This document shows, one piece after another, positions 1 through 12,300 of a DNA stretch of 64,000 bases. Made by a program: the position numbers and the translations under genes. The notes under the pieces are model-generated. The model was not told where the DNA came from and made no database searches. It saw only the letters and a list, made by a program, of their open reading frames with translations. Position 1 is the first letter of the stretch, and every line of letters begins with the position of its first letter. Origin of the DNA: Craterostigma plantagineum. Lineage: Eukaryota; Streptophyta; Magnoliopsida; Lamiales; Linderniaceae. The DNA lies in contig JAPQWV010000683.1 of assembly GCA_027422505.1 (NCBI GenBank), positions 124,001 through 188,000 on the forward strand, given 5' to 3'.

Positions 1-13
1 GTCGTTCTTTTAC

Positions 14-2723
14 CTTGAGATTTACGACTTCTACGGGCGCTTTGAGCAGGTAAAGGAGCGCTAGGAAGTCCCCGCGCTCATGTCCATGTCGAAGACGACG
101 TTTTTGCCTCGCTTTCTTCCTTCGAAGTCGGGCTTGTAATGGACTTCTCTGTAGTAAGGAAACTGCGTCGTGAGGTTGAACTTGCCGCTTTGTTCTTTCC
201 GATTAAGAACCTACACGCAATTTTTCGATTTTCACGTTCCTTCGCCGTATCTATACCCATGATTCGTATAATTAACTCACGTCGATAAAGCTTCTGAAGT
301 ACTCTCTATTCAGAGAGCTGTTACTATCGCGGTTGGCCTTCGCTCTTACGGCGACAAGAACTCGAGCGCCTTCCGAACCGTTCGCTTCGGCCGTGTAACC
401 GTCCTAATATTGTAGCGAAGAAAGGTCAGCGTAATAAAACTTTTAACATTAGATTTTTTTTCTCGGATTTTCGAGTATTCGCGAAGAGAATATCGATTAA
501 CCTTGCACCTTCCCTTGGAGGCGTTCTTGGCGGCGCAAAACGGGTCCCTGAGTCCCCTCTGAACGTGGCCGCTGTGGACCCCACTCCTCTGCAGGCCAAA
601 CCTCGGCTCTTCGAGCCCGTCGAAGAACGGGTTCGACCGTCGTATACGCCGTATGGCTCGTTCGAGGTGATCACGGTTATGTTCATGAACTCCATTTGCG
701 CAAATTCATTCTCGCCGTTTATGTTGTTTTCTTTGAGCATAGTAGACGTCGCCACACCCGACAAGAACGAATCCCACATAAAGTAGCTCTGCAACTTAGT
801 CGGGAAAAAAATCAGCTATGTGTTAGGGTGCGCTTGGTCTGCGAAATCGGTCAGGAAAAGAATAATGCGAGGTGGGACCGCAACGTATCATTGTTCGATC
901 CGCTAATTTAGTTTTCCGTCGTGCTTTCCACACATGAATTCCGCAGACCAAACGTAGCCTTATTAACTGCAGATTCATTTTTTTTTCCTTTTCTTTTAAC
1001 TATTACCGTATAAAAGTTTTCGTCGAACCACGTGTCCCGAGCGATCTTCAAGGACTCGAAGCAGTACTGAGCTTCGAAGGTGCGCTGATTCTTTTCGAGC
1101 TCCTCGAAGAACTCCTCGTTATTGGGATCGTATTTGTGGCGTCGAGCGGGACAAGAGTCACGGGTATCCCAGAGTGAATCACCTGGAAAAAAAAAGCTGT
1201 TTAACGAAAGGCGCGCCATCACACCGACGCCTAAAAAATAAATTACCTGATACGCGGCGAAGGGGTCTCCAAACATATTAAACTCGGCGTAAGGATTCGA
1301 CGTATAGTCCGTGAAGAGATTCCCCCTATCTCCGCACTGTCGAGGCCGACAAGTCGAGTTTCTATTAGTAGGGCAACAACCCGTCGGATTCTCGACCGAA
1401 CTCCGCCGCCCATCATGTATATATGCTCGACGTTCTTTTTTAATTGCGGGTTAGTCATTAGGAATATTCCGAGGTTAGTGCTCGCGCCTATCGTGAATAT
1501 AGTGATAGACGAACCCTCGGAGACCTTCTCGATCATCACCTGCTGAGCAGTCGGCTGACGCAGAGGCGAATATCTTCTACCGCCCTACGTTAGCGAAATA
1601 TATTATATGCGCTCGTGTGTTCATAGATATGGATGACAATCGGACCCATTAAGACTCATTAGATATTAAAATGAAACTGAGTCTAGACCCACGTAAACCG
1701 CACACAGTGCTGGGAGTGTGCTGTTACCATGGTCAGACACCATGAATGGTCTAAGTGGGTCATACTCGGACATTAATGCCCATGTTCATAGGAGTAGAAG
1801 AGGAAGATCGACGAAATGTCCGAATGCAGACAAGAAAGCGCGAAAACCTGGGGAAGAAAGCTCCTTCGTAAGCCATAATTCGTATCGATGTCTAACCGAC
1901 CGCCGAGACCGACGGGTATGGCTTGTCTATACCTGCAATAACCGCCGTCGTGTTTCCCTGCTAAGACGTTAAACAGCGCAAATATAAACCGTTGAGAATA
2001 TAAAATGGGCATTGTCCACAATGAGATTCGAGATCTTCAAGCCACTATATATATATAGAGGTTTTCTACTCCTATCATCAATTGATTTTAGAAAGGATCC
2101 TTCGATTTCTAATAATAACCTCAAATTTCGGTAACAAAAAAAAAAACCAGAAAAGCGAGAAAAAAAAAACGAACTTGTTCTATGATGGGATGATATCCAC
2201 CAACGTCAGGCATTACAATGCCATTTTCTAGTATCCCACCTTCGCCGCCAACGCCGACGGCTATATCATCCCTTCCCATCATGTAAAGAATGTCATATAT
2301 ATGATTTACTGCATGCCCAGAATCTGTCCAAGCGTTGGCGTTTATAGTAATTGCCTGTAATAACAGGTGGGGAAAAGAAAAAAAAAAAAAGAAAGAGAAT
2401 TTACTTGAGTGGATCAATCACTAAAGCATACCATTATACTGATTAATCTCCACCATCGAAGACTTTCCTAAAGCGGGCCCACGATTTGAATAACCCTATT
2501 CTTCAAGAAATGTGTAGAAAAAAGTTCAAGAAATTTCTCTTCTTCTTACCTGCAAATCGAACACGGATCTATTGAGCTTCAAGATATACAGAAGGGCGAA
2601 GAGATCATCTGTATCTACGTCGGTATCCAATAGAATCCGATGTGGTCTGAGCCCATCAGCTGTGTGAATTACGATCGATAAACTCATAATTACGATGCAT
2701 AGGAATCGTTTTATCATCGCCAT
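14..2723 (-). CDS. NSH3: NSH3-like extracellular purine nucleoside hydrolase (3' part off window; five frame breaks)
   Basis: This is an inosine-uridine-preferring nucleoside hydrolase of the large plant apoplastic type, which splits extracellular nucleosides into base and ribose. I start at MAMIKRF, which begins a hydrophobic signal peptide. The metal-binding motif DTDVDTDD follows, and a second hydrolase-like domain opens with FDMDMSAG, so the protein is the tandem-domain form. Exons by splice sites: 2550-2723, 2175-2354, 1848-1957, 1247-1584, 1007-1182, 502-788, 281-403 and 14-210, with the donor of the next intron at the window edge. Five exons each need one extra base to stay in frame, near 1943, 1394, 1120, 636 and 70. 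On both sides of each break the residues match the family, and there are no other stops. Either this is a young pseudogene or the consensus has indel errors. Family identity is sure; functionality is not. Confidence 0.88.
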
Positions 2724-4072
2724 CTTCAGCACTCTTGCGAGAGGAGCCCTTTCGTATGCTGATAAGAGCTCACACAGTAATACAAAGGGCACGTATTATT
2801 TATTTATTACATCGCAATATGTGTGTGAAGAATTGGACAGGTTAACTAACGAAATGACTGATGATCGATCCTAAAAGGAATGGATAAGCGTAGAGAGAGT
2901 TGAATGTGTTGGGGTTTATTATATGCATGCGATGGATACACTTTTGTTGATTTTGTGTTTTGGATTGAATATTAAGCAACTGATGGGGATTATGATTCTT
3001 GATTTAGTGGAATTGTTCAATGATGGTGGTTCTTGCCTTTTGGAGGAGGATAGATTTGACTGATTTAAATTATATCTGATGAAAGTTTTTAAGATAAGAA
3101 ACTATAGGAATGTGACCAAGGCTAATACATAATACATACTACATCATGATGGGTGGTTATACTTATCTTCTAATGGAAATTTTAGGGACTTTTTTCAACA
3201 ATCTTGGTAGGTAAATGGTATTGGAAATTTCGTCATCAATAATAGGTCAATCAAATTGACAAACTGAGAGTGGACAATAATGGTAACGTGAAGGCTCTTC
3301 TGTTTTGGACATGAATGAAAACAAAAGCATTGTGGTGATTCTTCAAGTCTATAATAATTTATTTTTTAATTTTTTTTCCAACGACCACTGATTCACAATC
3401 GGACAACTGGGCCCAAGTGTATGGAAACTTTGGGAAGATCTGTTATGTACATTCACATATACGAATATTATCAAACTCAGAAAAAATCTTTGTATGTGAT
3501 TTCCCTTTCCCTTTTTCTTTTCCAAGAACGTATGTAATGACGTTGGAAATGTTTATGAAATCCATTACATTATAGTTTAGTATCCAATGATGTAACGTCC
3601 ACCAGATTCCTGTCATGCCTTTTTCTTTCGCCTCTTTTCTTAGTAGGATATGATACACTCTTGACGTGTTTTTTCTCCCCTTTTCAATCGTGATTTATTG
3701 ACATTTTAATATAAATGGATATTCCCTGGATATCAAATTTGGAGTCTTTGCTCAACCAAGAAAATGCAAGGAACAAATGTATCCTTCACTGTAACAGAAT
3801 GTTGAGGGAGAACATAGGAGGTAGATTTTCCAGGTACGCTAACACATTAGTCTAGAAAACTACAGACAACTGTATACATTTAATCCATAATATTTTCTAT
3901 TACACAATGGTAAGGATGCATAAGAAACCAGACAACAAAGAGTCCTCAAGACAACACATTAGATCAGATTCATCATACATCACTGGGAATGACGATCGCC
4001 TTTTGTCGGATTTTATTCAATTGAGTAAGCGCAGAAGAGTTTATATTCTCCGTGAATTAAGATCCGACGTTT
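2724..4072. other. intergenic: NSH3 promoter side and 3' side of small membrane-protein gene
   Basis: AT-rich DNA between two genes that both read leftwards. It must hold the NSH3 promoter and the 3' UTR of the next gene. No convincing ORF, RNA gene or transposon was seen. The short ORFs here have no recognisable motifs. Confidence 0.5.
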
Positions 4073-4766
4073 TCATATGAAATTACCAGACATTAGCCTC
4101 CGAGCTGCAGCAAATCTCTTGTTATCTCTTACGCCTGAATCAGATTCATCGTGGAACCATCCCACCGATCTCTGAGCGTCTTGCACGATTTGGGAAATAC
4201 CTAACGCACATATATCATATGATCACCAGATTTCAAGGCAAATAAATCATTTTTTGGGGGGAAATCAGAATTTGATTAACTATCCACCACACCAAGCAAA
4301 GCACATGTATAAGATTAAGCCTAGCAAATCATCACTAGAATACAGAATCTGTAAGAATCCATGATCGACTGTTATTATAAAATGAGAATTGGAGATTTTT
4401 ACGTTGAATGATTCCATATCTAGACTGGATCTATAGAAAACGCTCGCACTTATCACAGAGGCAATAATATAAAGTTGCGATGCAGCGAAGAAAAGCCTGG
4501 ATATCACTCCCAAAACGAGAACTAAGAAAACGCCCGACGAAATCCAGCACAAAACGAAACATCCTGAGATCAAAAGGACATTCAAATTTCAACAAATTGA
4601 CCAAAATCGCACCTCCAGAAACAGTTTGCTTGTTCTGTCGTATGTCGTGAATTGTGGCGGAGATTTTCCAATAGAGTGGTCGTCCAACGTAGAACAGTAT
4701 CATCAGAGCTGCTATTACCACTATTCCTCGAAATATCACCACTTTAGCTGCCGATGAAGACGCCAT
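4073..4766 (-). CDS. small single-TM plant protein, function unknown (93 aa)
   Basis: A two-exon gene: exon 1 is 4613-4766 and exon 2 is 4073-4200. The intron has a GT donor after the codon for the first of two glycines and an AG acceptor, and the total is 94 codons including the stop. The N terminus MASSSAAK is followed by one hydrophobic helix at about residues 9-27, then a basic and polar stretch. The C-terminal half contains the sequence DAQRSVGWFHDESDSG and ends MSGNFI. The layout suggests a small organelle or endomembrane protein anchored by its N terminus. I recognise the general look of a conserved plant protein of unknown function but cannot name it. The upstream side carries a GA microsatellite and a TIR element. 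Confidence 0.72.
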
Positions 4767-4805
4767 AGTCTATATCGTGAGTGTTTGTGTGTGCTGTGTG
4801 TGTGT

Positions 4806-4807
<2 letters not shown>

Positions 4808-4839
<32 letters not shown>
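4808..4839. repeat. (GA)n microsatellite
   Basis: About 16 uninterrupted GA units just upstream of the start codon of the small membrane-protein gene. GA tracts in plant 5' leaders are common and can bind BPC/GAGA-type factors; whether it acts here is not shown. Confidence 0.9.
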
Positions 4840-4842
<3 letters not shown>

Positions 4843-4964
4843 ACGAAATTATGTCATGTGAGACGAATTTTTACATTGCGTGGGATTAAAGTGAACTTGG
4901 GCTTCAAGGTAGTTGGGCTTGGGCTTTCCGTATATTGGGCCCAAAATAACCAGCAAAAATATCT

Positions 4965-5654
4965 AAATTTAATTTTTTTGGGAATCCACAGAAAATACCC
5001 ATTTATATTAATAATTCGCGAGTCGGTACCAATAATATTTTTGCATATTGGTACATATCCGCCGCAAGGTACATCATATCACACATTTAGGTACCATAGA
5101 GAAACGTATTGTGGTACACAGTGAAAAAATGGTACATCATATAACAAATTACTGTACTATATGGAAACGATATATGTGCCATATATGAGTACCATATAAT
5201 GCATGAAGTCAGTGACAGAAACCAGACTTCAAGTATTGGGTTGGGGGTGGGGGGGGTGTCAATAGGTAAATTATCGAGGGGTCAAAGTGCAATTAAAGAT
5301 ATCAGAAAGAAAAAAGTGAAAAAATGCAACATAAGTATTCGAACGCACGTCCATGCCTCAAAAAGCACTTATTTACTGTGACCATAGCACTAGACTAGTC
5401 ATTGTTATGTACTCACAATGCATAATAGTATGTTATAACCATTTCGGCCGGGCCGTGGACCCCCCAAGCACCTACATAGCTCCGTCCCTGCATGAAGTGG
5501 TACGTAATACATATAAAAAGGTTACGCGAAGACAGTTTGCAAATGGTACATATAGTCGAACGGATACTTATATAAAAATTTTCTAAAAGGGATACTGACT
5601 TGCAAATTCTTTTATCTAAATGGGTATTTTTCAATATATTCACCTTTTAAGAAA
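4965..5654. mobile_element. degenerate Mutator-like TIR element with 9-bp target duplication
   Basis: The 9-mer AAAATATCT occurs directly before position 4965 (4956-4964) and again directly after 5654 (5655-5663). Inside, the two ends are imperfect inverted repeats: a left stretch containing AATACCCATTTATATTAAT matches the reverse complement of the right end. The middle holds repeated GGTAC/CCAT-type words and a GC-rich insert near 5450-5490. A 9-bp duplication is typical of Mutator-like elements. The outermost TIR bases match poorly, so the assignment is tentative. Confidence 0.5.
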
Positions 5655-5823
5655 AAAATATCTCAACTATAGTTTATGTTAACAAAATAGTATAATAATT
5701 CCAACACACACAAACTTTTTATTACTAGTGCAACATACACAACACAAGCAACAAAAGTTGCCGTACTTTGATACTCTTTCTTTCCATCTCTTATGTTACA
5801 AAACAAGCATTACTATTACTCAT

Positions 5824-8004
5824 TCATACAAACTCAGTAAAAAATGCGCCTCCTTCGAACCACCCGCCTCTTAGGCATCGAACCTTTCTCGGGATTTCCG
5901 GGAATTTCCAAGCAGCGATCGAACCGTCCCACGAAGAACTAACCAGCAAAGGGTCGTAAGGGTGCCAACTGCAGTCCCTCACTGGGTCGTCGTGGAACTC
6001 AAGCCTCTTCACAATCCCGCCGCTCACCTGTTATATACGCAAAAAAAATAATAAAAAATCGACCCATATCATAATTTCACCATTATTCGAATTCTTCGCA
6101 TGATTTTCATTGCAACGTATTGGTGGTAAGTACTACGTACCGCGTCATAAACGTACACAGAGTGATCGGTCGACCCAGTGTATATATACTTCTGCCCAGT
6201 GCTGCAAGAAAAAAAAAACAAGATATACGAAGATATGAACATACGTTTGTTAGAACGGTGAACTTATTCTGAATGATTACCAATGAGATGGAGAGAAGTA
6301 ACAGCGAATGAGGGTACGCAAGACAGAGTGGCCTTTGTACGTAGCAACTGAAAGATCGTCGGCGAGCCTTACGTTCTTCAGGTCGTCGGGATATTCCATC
6401 CATCGATAGTCCCACTGAGTGAATATCTGCCTCGGACTGCTGCTTATAAGCCAAGAAGAAGAAGAAGAAAAGGTTATGTTTTTTCAAGTTCGATTTTCGG
6501 TTCAGTAAATCGTACTGTTCTTGATTTTGGTGATGGTAGACGTACTAATTGACGTTTGACGACATTTTCCTTATATCCCATAGTTTGATGGACTGATCTT
6601 TTCCGTTAGATATGAAGTATCTTCCATCTCCCCGAGAATCGATGAACGTTATGCCTTCCAAGTGCCCCATGAGAACGCCCGAGGCCCGTCCTTTGCTTGC
6701 AAAGCAACGCCTGTCCCATACCTGACATTTTTATATCATTATACAAGCTTTTATTACCATAATCGTTCTTTTCTGCAACAAACTTGCACTGTGTAGCCCA
6801 GAAAAAATCGAAATTTCAGCTTTTTATTACCTTGCAGAGGTGATCGTCGCTCCCCGAGTATATTACGTTGCCACCTTCATCGGCAAAGCACACGGCGTTC
6901 ACATCATACTGAAAACAGAGCAAGAAAAATTATCAGAAGAGAACGATGACGAAGTACTGCTAAAGGCGGGCTTTAAGAACAACGGTGTTCTTGCTTGGTT
7001 TTTATTACCACATGAGCTGGGATTTTGAGGCTCAGTTTTCGAGCTTCAAGATCGTAAACGTATATCCCACCGTTGCTGCTGCCCGCCACGATTTCACGCC
7101 CATCCTTTGCAAACTTAACGGAGAATATGCCGAAGGAGTAATCATCGTAATCCTCAGAGTCCGACGAGAATTCAAGGCCTTCGTGAATTTCCTGAGAGTG
7201 AAAGAACGAAGCAGAGATAACATGATACGAGCAGCTCAAAAGAAACAGAGACAGTAAAAAAAACACACCGTGACGTTTGCGTGGGACTCTCTTGTAGCTG
7301 ATCCAACGTCCACAATGTGTACAACAGGCGAGATACTGGAATAAACCTACGATTTTAGTGAAAGGAAAATAACAACTCATGTCAGAAAACTCCACCATAG
7401 AGCAACGCACATTTCAAGCAATTTATGTTTCTTACAAGGAAACGACGATCCGGCGAAAGAGAAGTATCGGTGATAGTCCACCCCAAGCTCTTAGCACGGA
7501 TATCCTTGAGAACTTTCCATCGGTTATCGACGTCGTATACTCTTATGTGGCTTTCCTATTGCAAAGAAAAGACCAAGAACATCAAGCTAATGACAGGCGA
7601 GAATTCATAGAGGAGCAATCGTACGAAATTACCTGAAACCCAGCGACGAAAAGCGAACCATCATCGGAAAATTGAGAGACGTAGACGCAGCTGTTCATGC
7701 GATCGATCACCGAAGGCGGGCCGGTAGGTAAGTAACGGCTGAGGACATGACAAGAATCGGATGTCGAAAATCTTCCTAAGCCACTGTAATTAAATTCCCT
7801 GCCCAGAAACATTTTCACGGGCGAAATGGGGAACTTTTTGTTCCCGGGAAAAACGCCCCTCAGATTCTTGTGAGGGGCAGTCTTGAGCTTCGTGGCTTGG
7901 GCGAAATCATCGTCGCGACAGCCGAGAACGACGTCGTTCGAACATGTCCCTCCAAGCTCCCTAAGCCAGTCGTGAGTGTCGAAGTGTATCCTTGATCTAC
8001 TCAT
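5824..8004 (-). CDS. LEC14B: LEC14B-like WD40-repeat protein (DDB1-CUL4 receptor-like)
   Basis: Nine exons give 471 aa: 7633-8004, 7436-7555, 7269-7346, 7009-7191, 6831-6908, 6561-6721, 6281-6439, 6141-6201 and 5824-6027. Phases agree and exon lengths sum to 1416 nt. The N-terminal half carries the family signature LSRYLPTGPP followed by YVSQFSDDGSLFVAGFQ. The WD repeats include GRYFISNGKDQSIKLWDIRK, IYTGSTDHSVYVYDA and the last blade LVSSSWDGSIAAWKFP. It is the plant orthologue group of LEC14B, related to animal DCAF11 (WDR23), which suggests a substrate receptor for CUL4-DDB1 ligases; that role is inference. The exon 6 donor (TC|GTCAAA) is less typical than the others. The last exon ends shortly after the final blade, as usual for the family. 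Confidence 0.93.
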
Positions 8005-9339
8005 CTGAGTGCTGTAATAACTTAATTTCCAGCGATAGAAACTGTGATTCTTCGATCGACCCCCAACAATCGGTTGAGTGTTCGCCGATTAACTCCTGCA
8101 AAAACGTTATTTTCAGTCTGAGAGAGATGAATATCAAGATATAAAATTGACCCATACGTTTACTTACAGAAAGGGAAAACCTGCGATAGCAACGAAAGAA
8201 GAAAGGGAAGAGCTTTAAGCGGTTCGACCAAAGTTTTCAACATTGACTGTGAAGCCAAAAACTTTCTACCCACCAATATACGCAATCTAAGGCAGCAGAA
8301 AAGTCCGTGCATACGTAATCAGTGGCGTCAGTGATAACAAGTGAAAGTGATGAGAAATCATCGTTGGTTAGAAGATAATTTCATCAGCTCTTTACCTGTA
8401 ATAATTTATATTTCTTTTCTCGGTGCAAAATATCAGCTAGTGTTGTCCGAAGTACAACATATCAATTGGGCCTAAGAATAACTAGAAGCCCAATATAGGC
8501 CCTTGCATAGGCTTACAGAATTGGGCCGGATAATATTTGGTGTATTTTGGAATTTCTTTCATTTTTCTTTTCCTGAACTATATACACTACAATGATGAGA
8601 GTTCAGAGTAATTAACGTCCAGCTACATATTAGTTAATTATTCTAAGTAAAATCAAATTTATCACGAAAGAGTCTAAATCTAATAGTTGATCATTTGATA
8701 AACCCTTTAAAGAAAAGGACATCAAAGGACCACTGCATTTACTTCCAAGTAATTCTTATCCATACAAAAATACACACTTTCACACACATGAAATATCTCA
8801 GAAACAGACCATAGCAAAAGTGGTCCCACGAGTAGACATTAGACATCATCATTTAACGAAAATAAAAAGTGACCATAAATAAATAAAATTAAAAAAAAAA
8901 AAACAAATGAAATTCAATTTATCACGTGGGCAAAGCAAAACCATGCCGAAAACAAACATAAACATCGCAGTTCCATTCCAACCAACCAAAAAAAGCTACT
9001 ACTGCCCTTTTTCATCTGTCCAAAGATTTGTCTTCTTCCTTTTTCTTTTTTTTTTTTCTAAAACAAAACAAGATAAAAAAAAAAAGTTCGAAATCAATCA
9101 TCATCATCTCAACATCTGATTCCCTAAGTTCTTCTAACCTCAATCAAAGATTCTGTCCAAACACCACGGCTTCCCCTCGCCGCCGACTGATGAACAAAAC
9201 GTCTTCTATTTCATGATCGATCATAACCAAACATTTACGCCATAGACGCCATTCGCAGTAATAACCTCTTCGCCAACACCGGCCCGTTTTCGCGCAGTTC
9301 GACCCGACCCGACCCAATCGACCCGTTCCGTTCGTCCCC
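8005..9339. other. intergenic: LEC14B 5' side and TIC 3' side
   Basis: Contains the probable LEC14B 5' UTR and promoter (8005 to about 8600) and the TIC 3' UTR next to 9340. The rest is AT-rich with A and T homopolymers near 8890 and 9045. No further gene was supported. Confidence 0.5.
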
Positions 9340-12300
9340 TCACTTCTTCTCGGGCTGCTGCCACGCACGCGGATTCTCATTCCCTGTATCGACGAACCGT
9401 AAATTCCAAATCTTGGGGTGCCAAATTGCAAAAAACGTAAAAGAACGATACGAGTGGGAAAAAGAGAGAGAGAAAAGCTCACCGGCAGTTTGCTTCTGCT
9501 CGGCGGGCTTCGCCTGAATGCCGGGCTGAGCATAAGGAAAGCCCGTCAAAAGCCCGCCGGGCTGCGGCCCGAACTGTTGAGAAGCGGCAGCGCCGAAAAC
9601 TCCCTTAGTAGCCGCAGCCATGGCTTTCGCAGGGTCAGTAGTAGCAGCAGCGCTGCTGTTGCCACTCAAAGACAGCATCCCATTATTCGAAGCGTTGCCC
9701 TGCATCAGTTGCTGCTGGCTTTTGTCTCCCGCCCTCTTCGCCTGATTGTTCACGTAATAAACCGAAGCAGTCGCACTGTTGGAAGGCGAAGGCTGAGCCT
9801 GGGCGAACGGGTTCGAAAAGAACAGCTGCTGAGGATGCTGAACGTTCTTCGCCATCATCTGCTGCTGTTGCTGAGCATTAGCTTGCGCTGCTGCTTTGGA
9901 CGAAGAGTTCGGGTTTCCGAGAATCGAAGGAGATTTCTGACTCTGCAGCATAGAAGACGTCGAGTTCTTGGGATTCTGCAGCGCCGAAGACAGGTTGGGA
10001 GACGATCCTTGGCTCGCCTTGCTGTTGTTCGTCGTCGAAGCAGAAACGCTCGTCCTCGGGCTGTTACCGCTGGCTCCCTTGGACATGGACGAGGTCGTAG
10101 GAGAATTAGCAGCAGCAGCCATCATAGGCGGTGGGGGGGCAGACATTCCTTGCCCCTGAGAAGATGGCTTGTGATTCGCCCCGCCGAACGATATCTGAGT
10201 GTGCGCTGCAGGCGACTGCTGGCTCCTGGAATTCTGCTGAAGGACGCCCTTGAAAGTCGAGGAGCTCGACGAGGATCCGAGGGGAGACTGACCCGCCATC
10301 TGAGGCGAAGCTGAAGTTCTCGCAGCGTTCGAACCCTTCCACTGACCGGGCTGGGACTGAGCTTGGGACTGAATCGGGCCGCCGCTCATACTCATCTGCA
10401 TGACCGGGAATTTCGCGCCCGTCGTAGGAGGGGAAGAAGAGTTGAAGTGGTGGTCCGAGAAAACGCTGCTGCTATTGTTAGCCGCCGAGGGCCCTCCTCC
10501 TTTGCCTCCGCCGCCCCTATTCGCAGCAGCTAACTGCTGCTGCTGCTGCTGCTGATGATGCTTTAGCTGCATAATCTGCTGCTGCTGCTGCTGATGATGA
10601 TGGAGATGAGATTGCATGCCGTGAGCAGCGTTTACGCCAGCTGGCGAAGCCCGCGAAACCCTTGCGCTGTCTGGGAAATCAGCTCTCGAGAAGGCGATCG
10701 ACTGCTGAGATTTAACCCTCCTTTCGTCTTCGTTAGCAGACGAATCATTAGCAGCGCCGACGCTCGACTTCCCGTCTTCGGAGACCCTGGCGTTCTTCTT
10801 CTGTGCGCCGGGCATCATGTGTCGGGACATATCCGGCGAATTCTGAAACATGGGATGATGGTGATTTTGGACCACCGACGACATGTCGATGCCTTGTCCG
10901 AACGACATCGCAAAGCCTTGCTGCTGCTGAGCAGCATTCCTCTTCTCAGTTTGATTGTTATTGTTACTGCTTCCGTAAGCAGCAGCATTAGCAGTCATCA
11001 ACGCGAAATTCTGAGGATGAACGGCGAAATTCTGACCGTACATATTGACAGCTGGCGGCAGACGATCGTCGCCGTTCGTCTCGCCCTCGGCCGATTGCTT
11101 CGCCTTAGGCACGTTGGAGCTGTGCTGAACGTTGTGGGGAGAAGGCTGAAGCTTTTGGGAGTTGGGAGCCTTTTGCAGCTTCTGCGAAGGAGGAGCGTTC
11201 GCCTGAGAAAGGGACGAAGGGTTTTTGGTGGTGGTGGTGGTGGGGAATCATCTGAGAAGTAGGGAAGAACGACCCGTTGAAGACCGCGGCGGGCACGGGG
11301 TGGCCCGCGGGCCCACGAAAGCCCGGAGGCAGGGGAAATGGGTAGCCGCCGTTCTGCAGTATGGCCAAGTACTGAGGCTCGTTGGGCCCCACGCTGGGGT
11401 AGTTGAAGGCAGCCATCGGCGGCGCCGGCGAAGACGAAGGCTGAGCCGCCGACGCCGATGGCTTCGCGTTCCCCGGCCTCGCGGCTAAAGCGGCTTGTTG
11501 CTGGTTCAAAGGAAAGATAAACGCCGGGGCCTGACAAAAAAAAAAAGCAAAGAAAAGAAAAATACTGAAGCGTACGCGTCGAACCTGAGATTTTTTTCTT
11601 AAAATAAAAACTGGCGTACCATCAAATTGTTCGGAGGCAAGGGTTGTTGTTGGATTAGTACTTGCTGCGGCTTTCTCTGGGAAGAATCTGAAGCGTTCGA
11701 AGGTTGGGAAGGAGAAATTTTGACACCATTATTGTTGGGCGGAGGAGGAGCAGAAGCATTGCTAGGGTTCTGAGGCTTTTCTTGGGGGTTGGCGGCGGTT
11801 AGGCCTTTCACGGTGAGATCTGAGGCGGGCATTACGTTGAGGCCCGTAGGTCTGGGCCCGAACAGAGGCGAGCCCGCAGGCCCGGGCCAGAAGTGGTTCA
11901 TCTTTGCAAACTGCTGATCGTAGTAAATGTTGCGGGCTAGGAAGCAGTGCGTGGCGCATCGTGAAGGACGAGGCTGCTGAGTGAAGAGTGGCTGAGAAAG
12001 GAGAAAAAAAGGAAAACGTAACGAACATATGTATAACAGCGCTAACTGTAATAACCGTAATAAAAATAGAAGTAAAATAAATACCGGAGGGATATGCGTT
12101 GGGGTAACTGAGGCGCCATCGGTGGTTGGGACGACTCCTTGCAAAGGTGCGGCAGCCATGTATCTATTTAGAAGCACGGATTGTTGATACGATGGTTTAT
12201 TTAGGGGTAAAAAAACCACAAAGACGTAATAATCAAGTATAGAAAGGTAAAAAAAATTAAATTGAAAGTACCCCATTGGAGGAAAAGCGCCGGGCCAGCT

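Noticed and set aside
1716..2021. ORFs inside NSH3 introns
   Set aside because: They overlap splice junctions of the nucleoside hydrolase and only the exon part has family residues.
9418..10314. 298-residue plus-strand ORF
   Set aside because: It is antisense to TIC exon 12. Its Arg/Leu/Ser-rich composition is what reversed CAG and Ser/Gln codons give, and it has no motif.
10594..11262. 222-residue plus-strand ORF
   Set aside because: Also antisense to TIC exon 12, with no recognisable domain.
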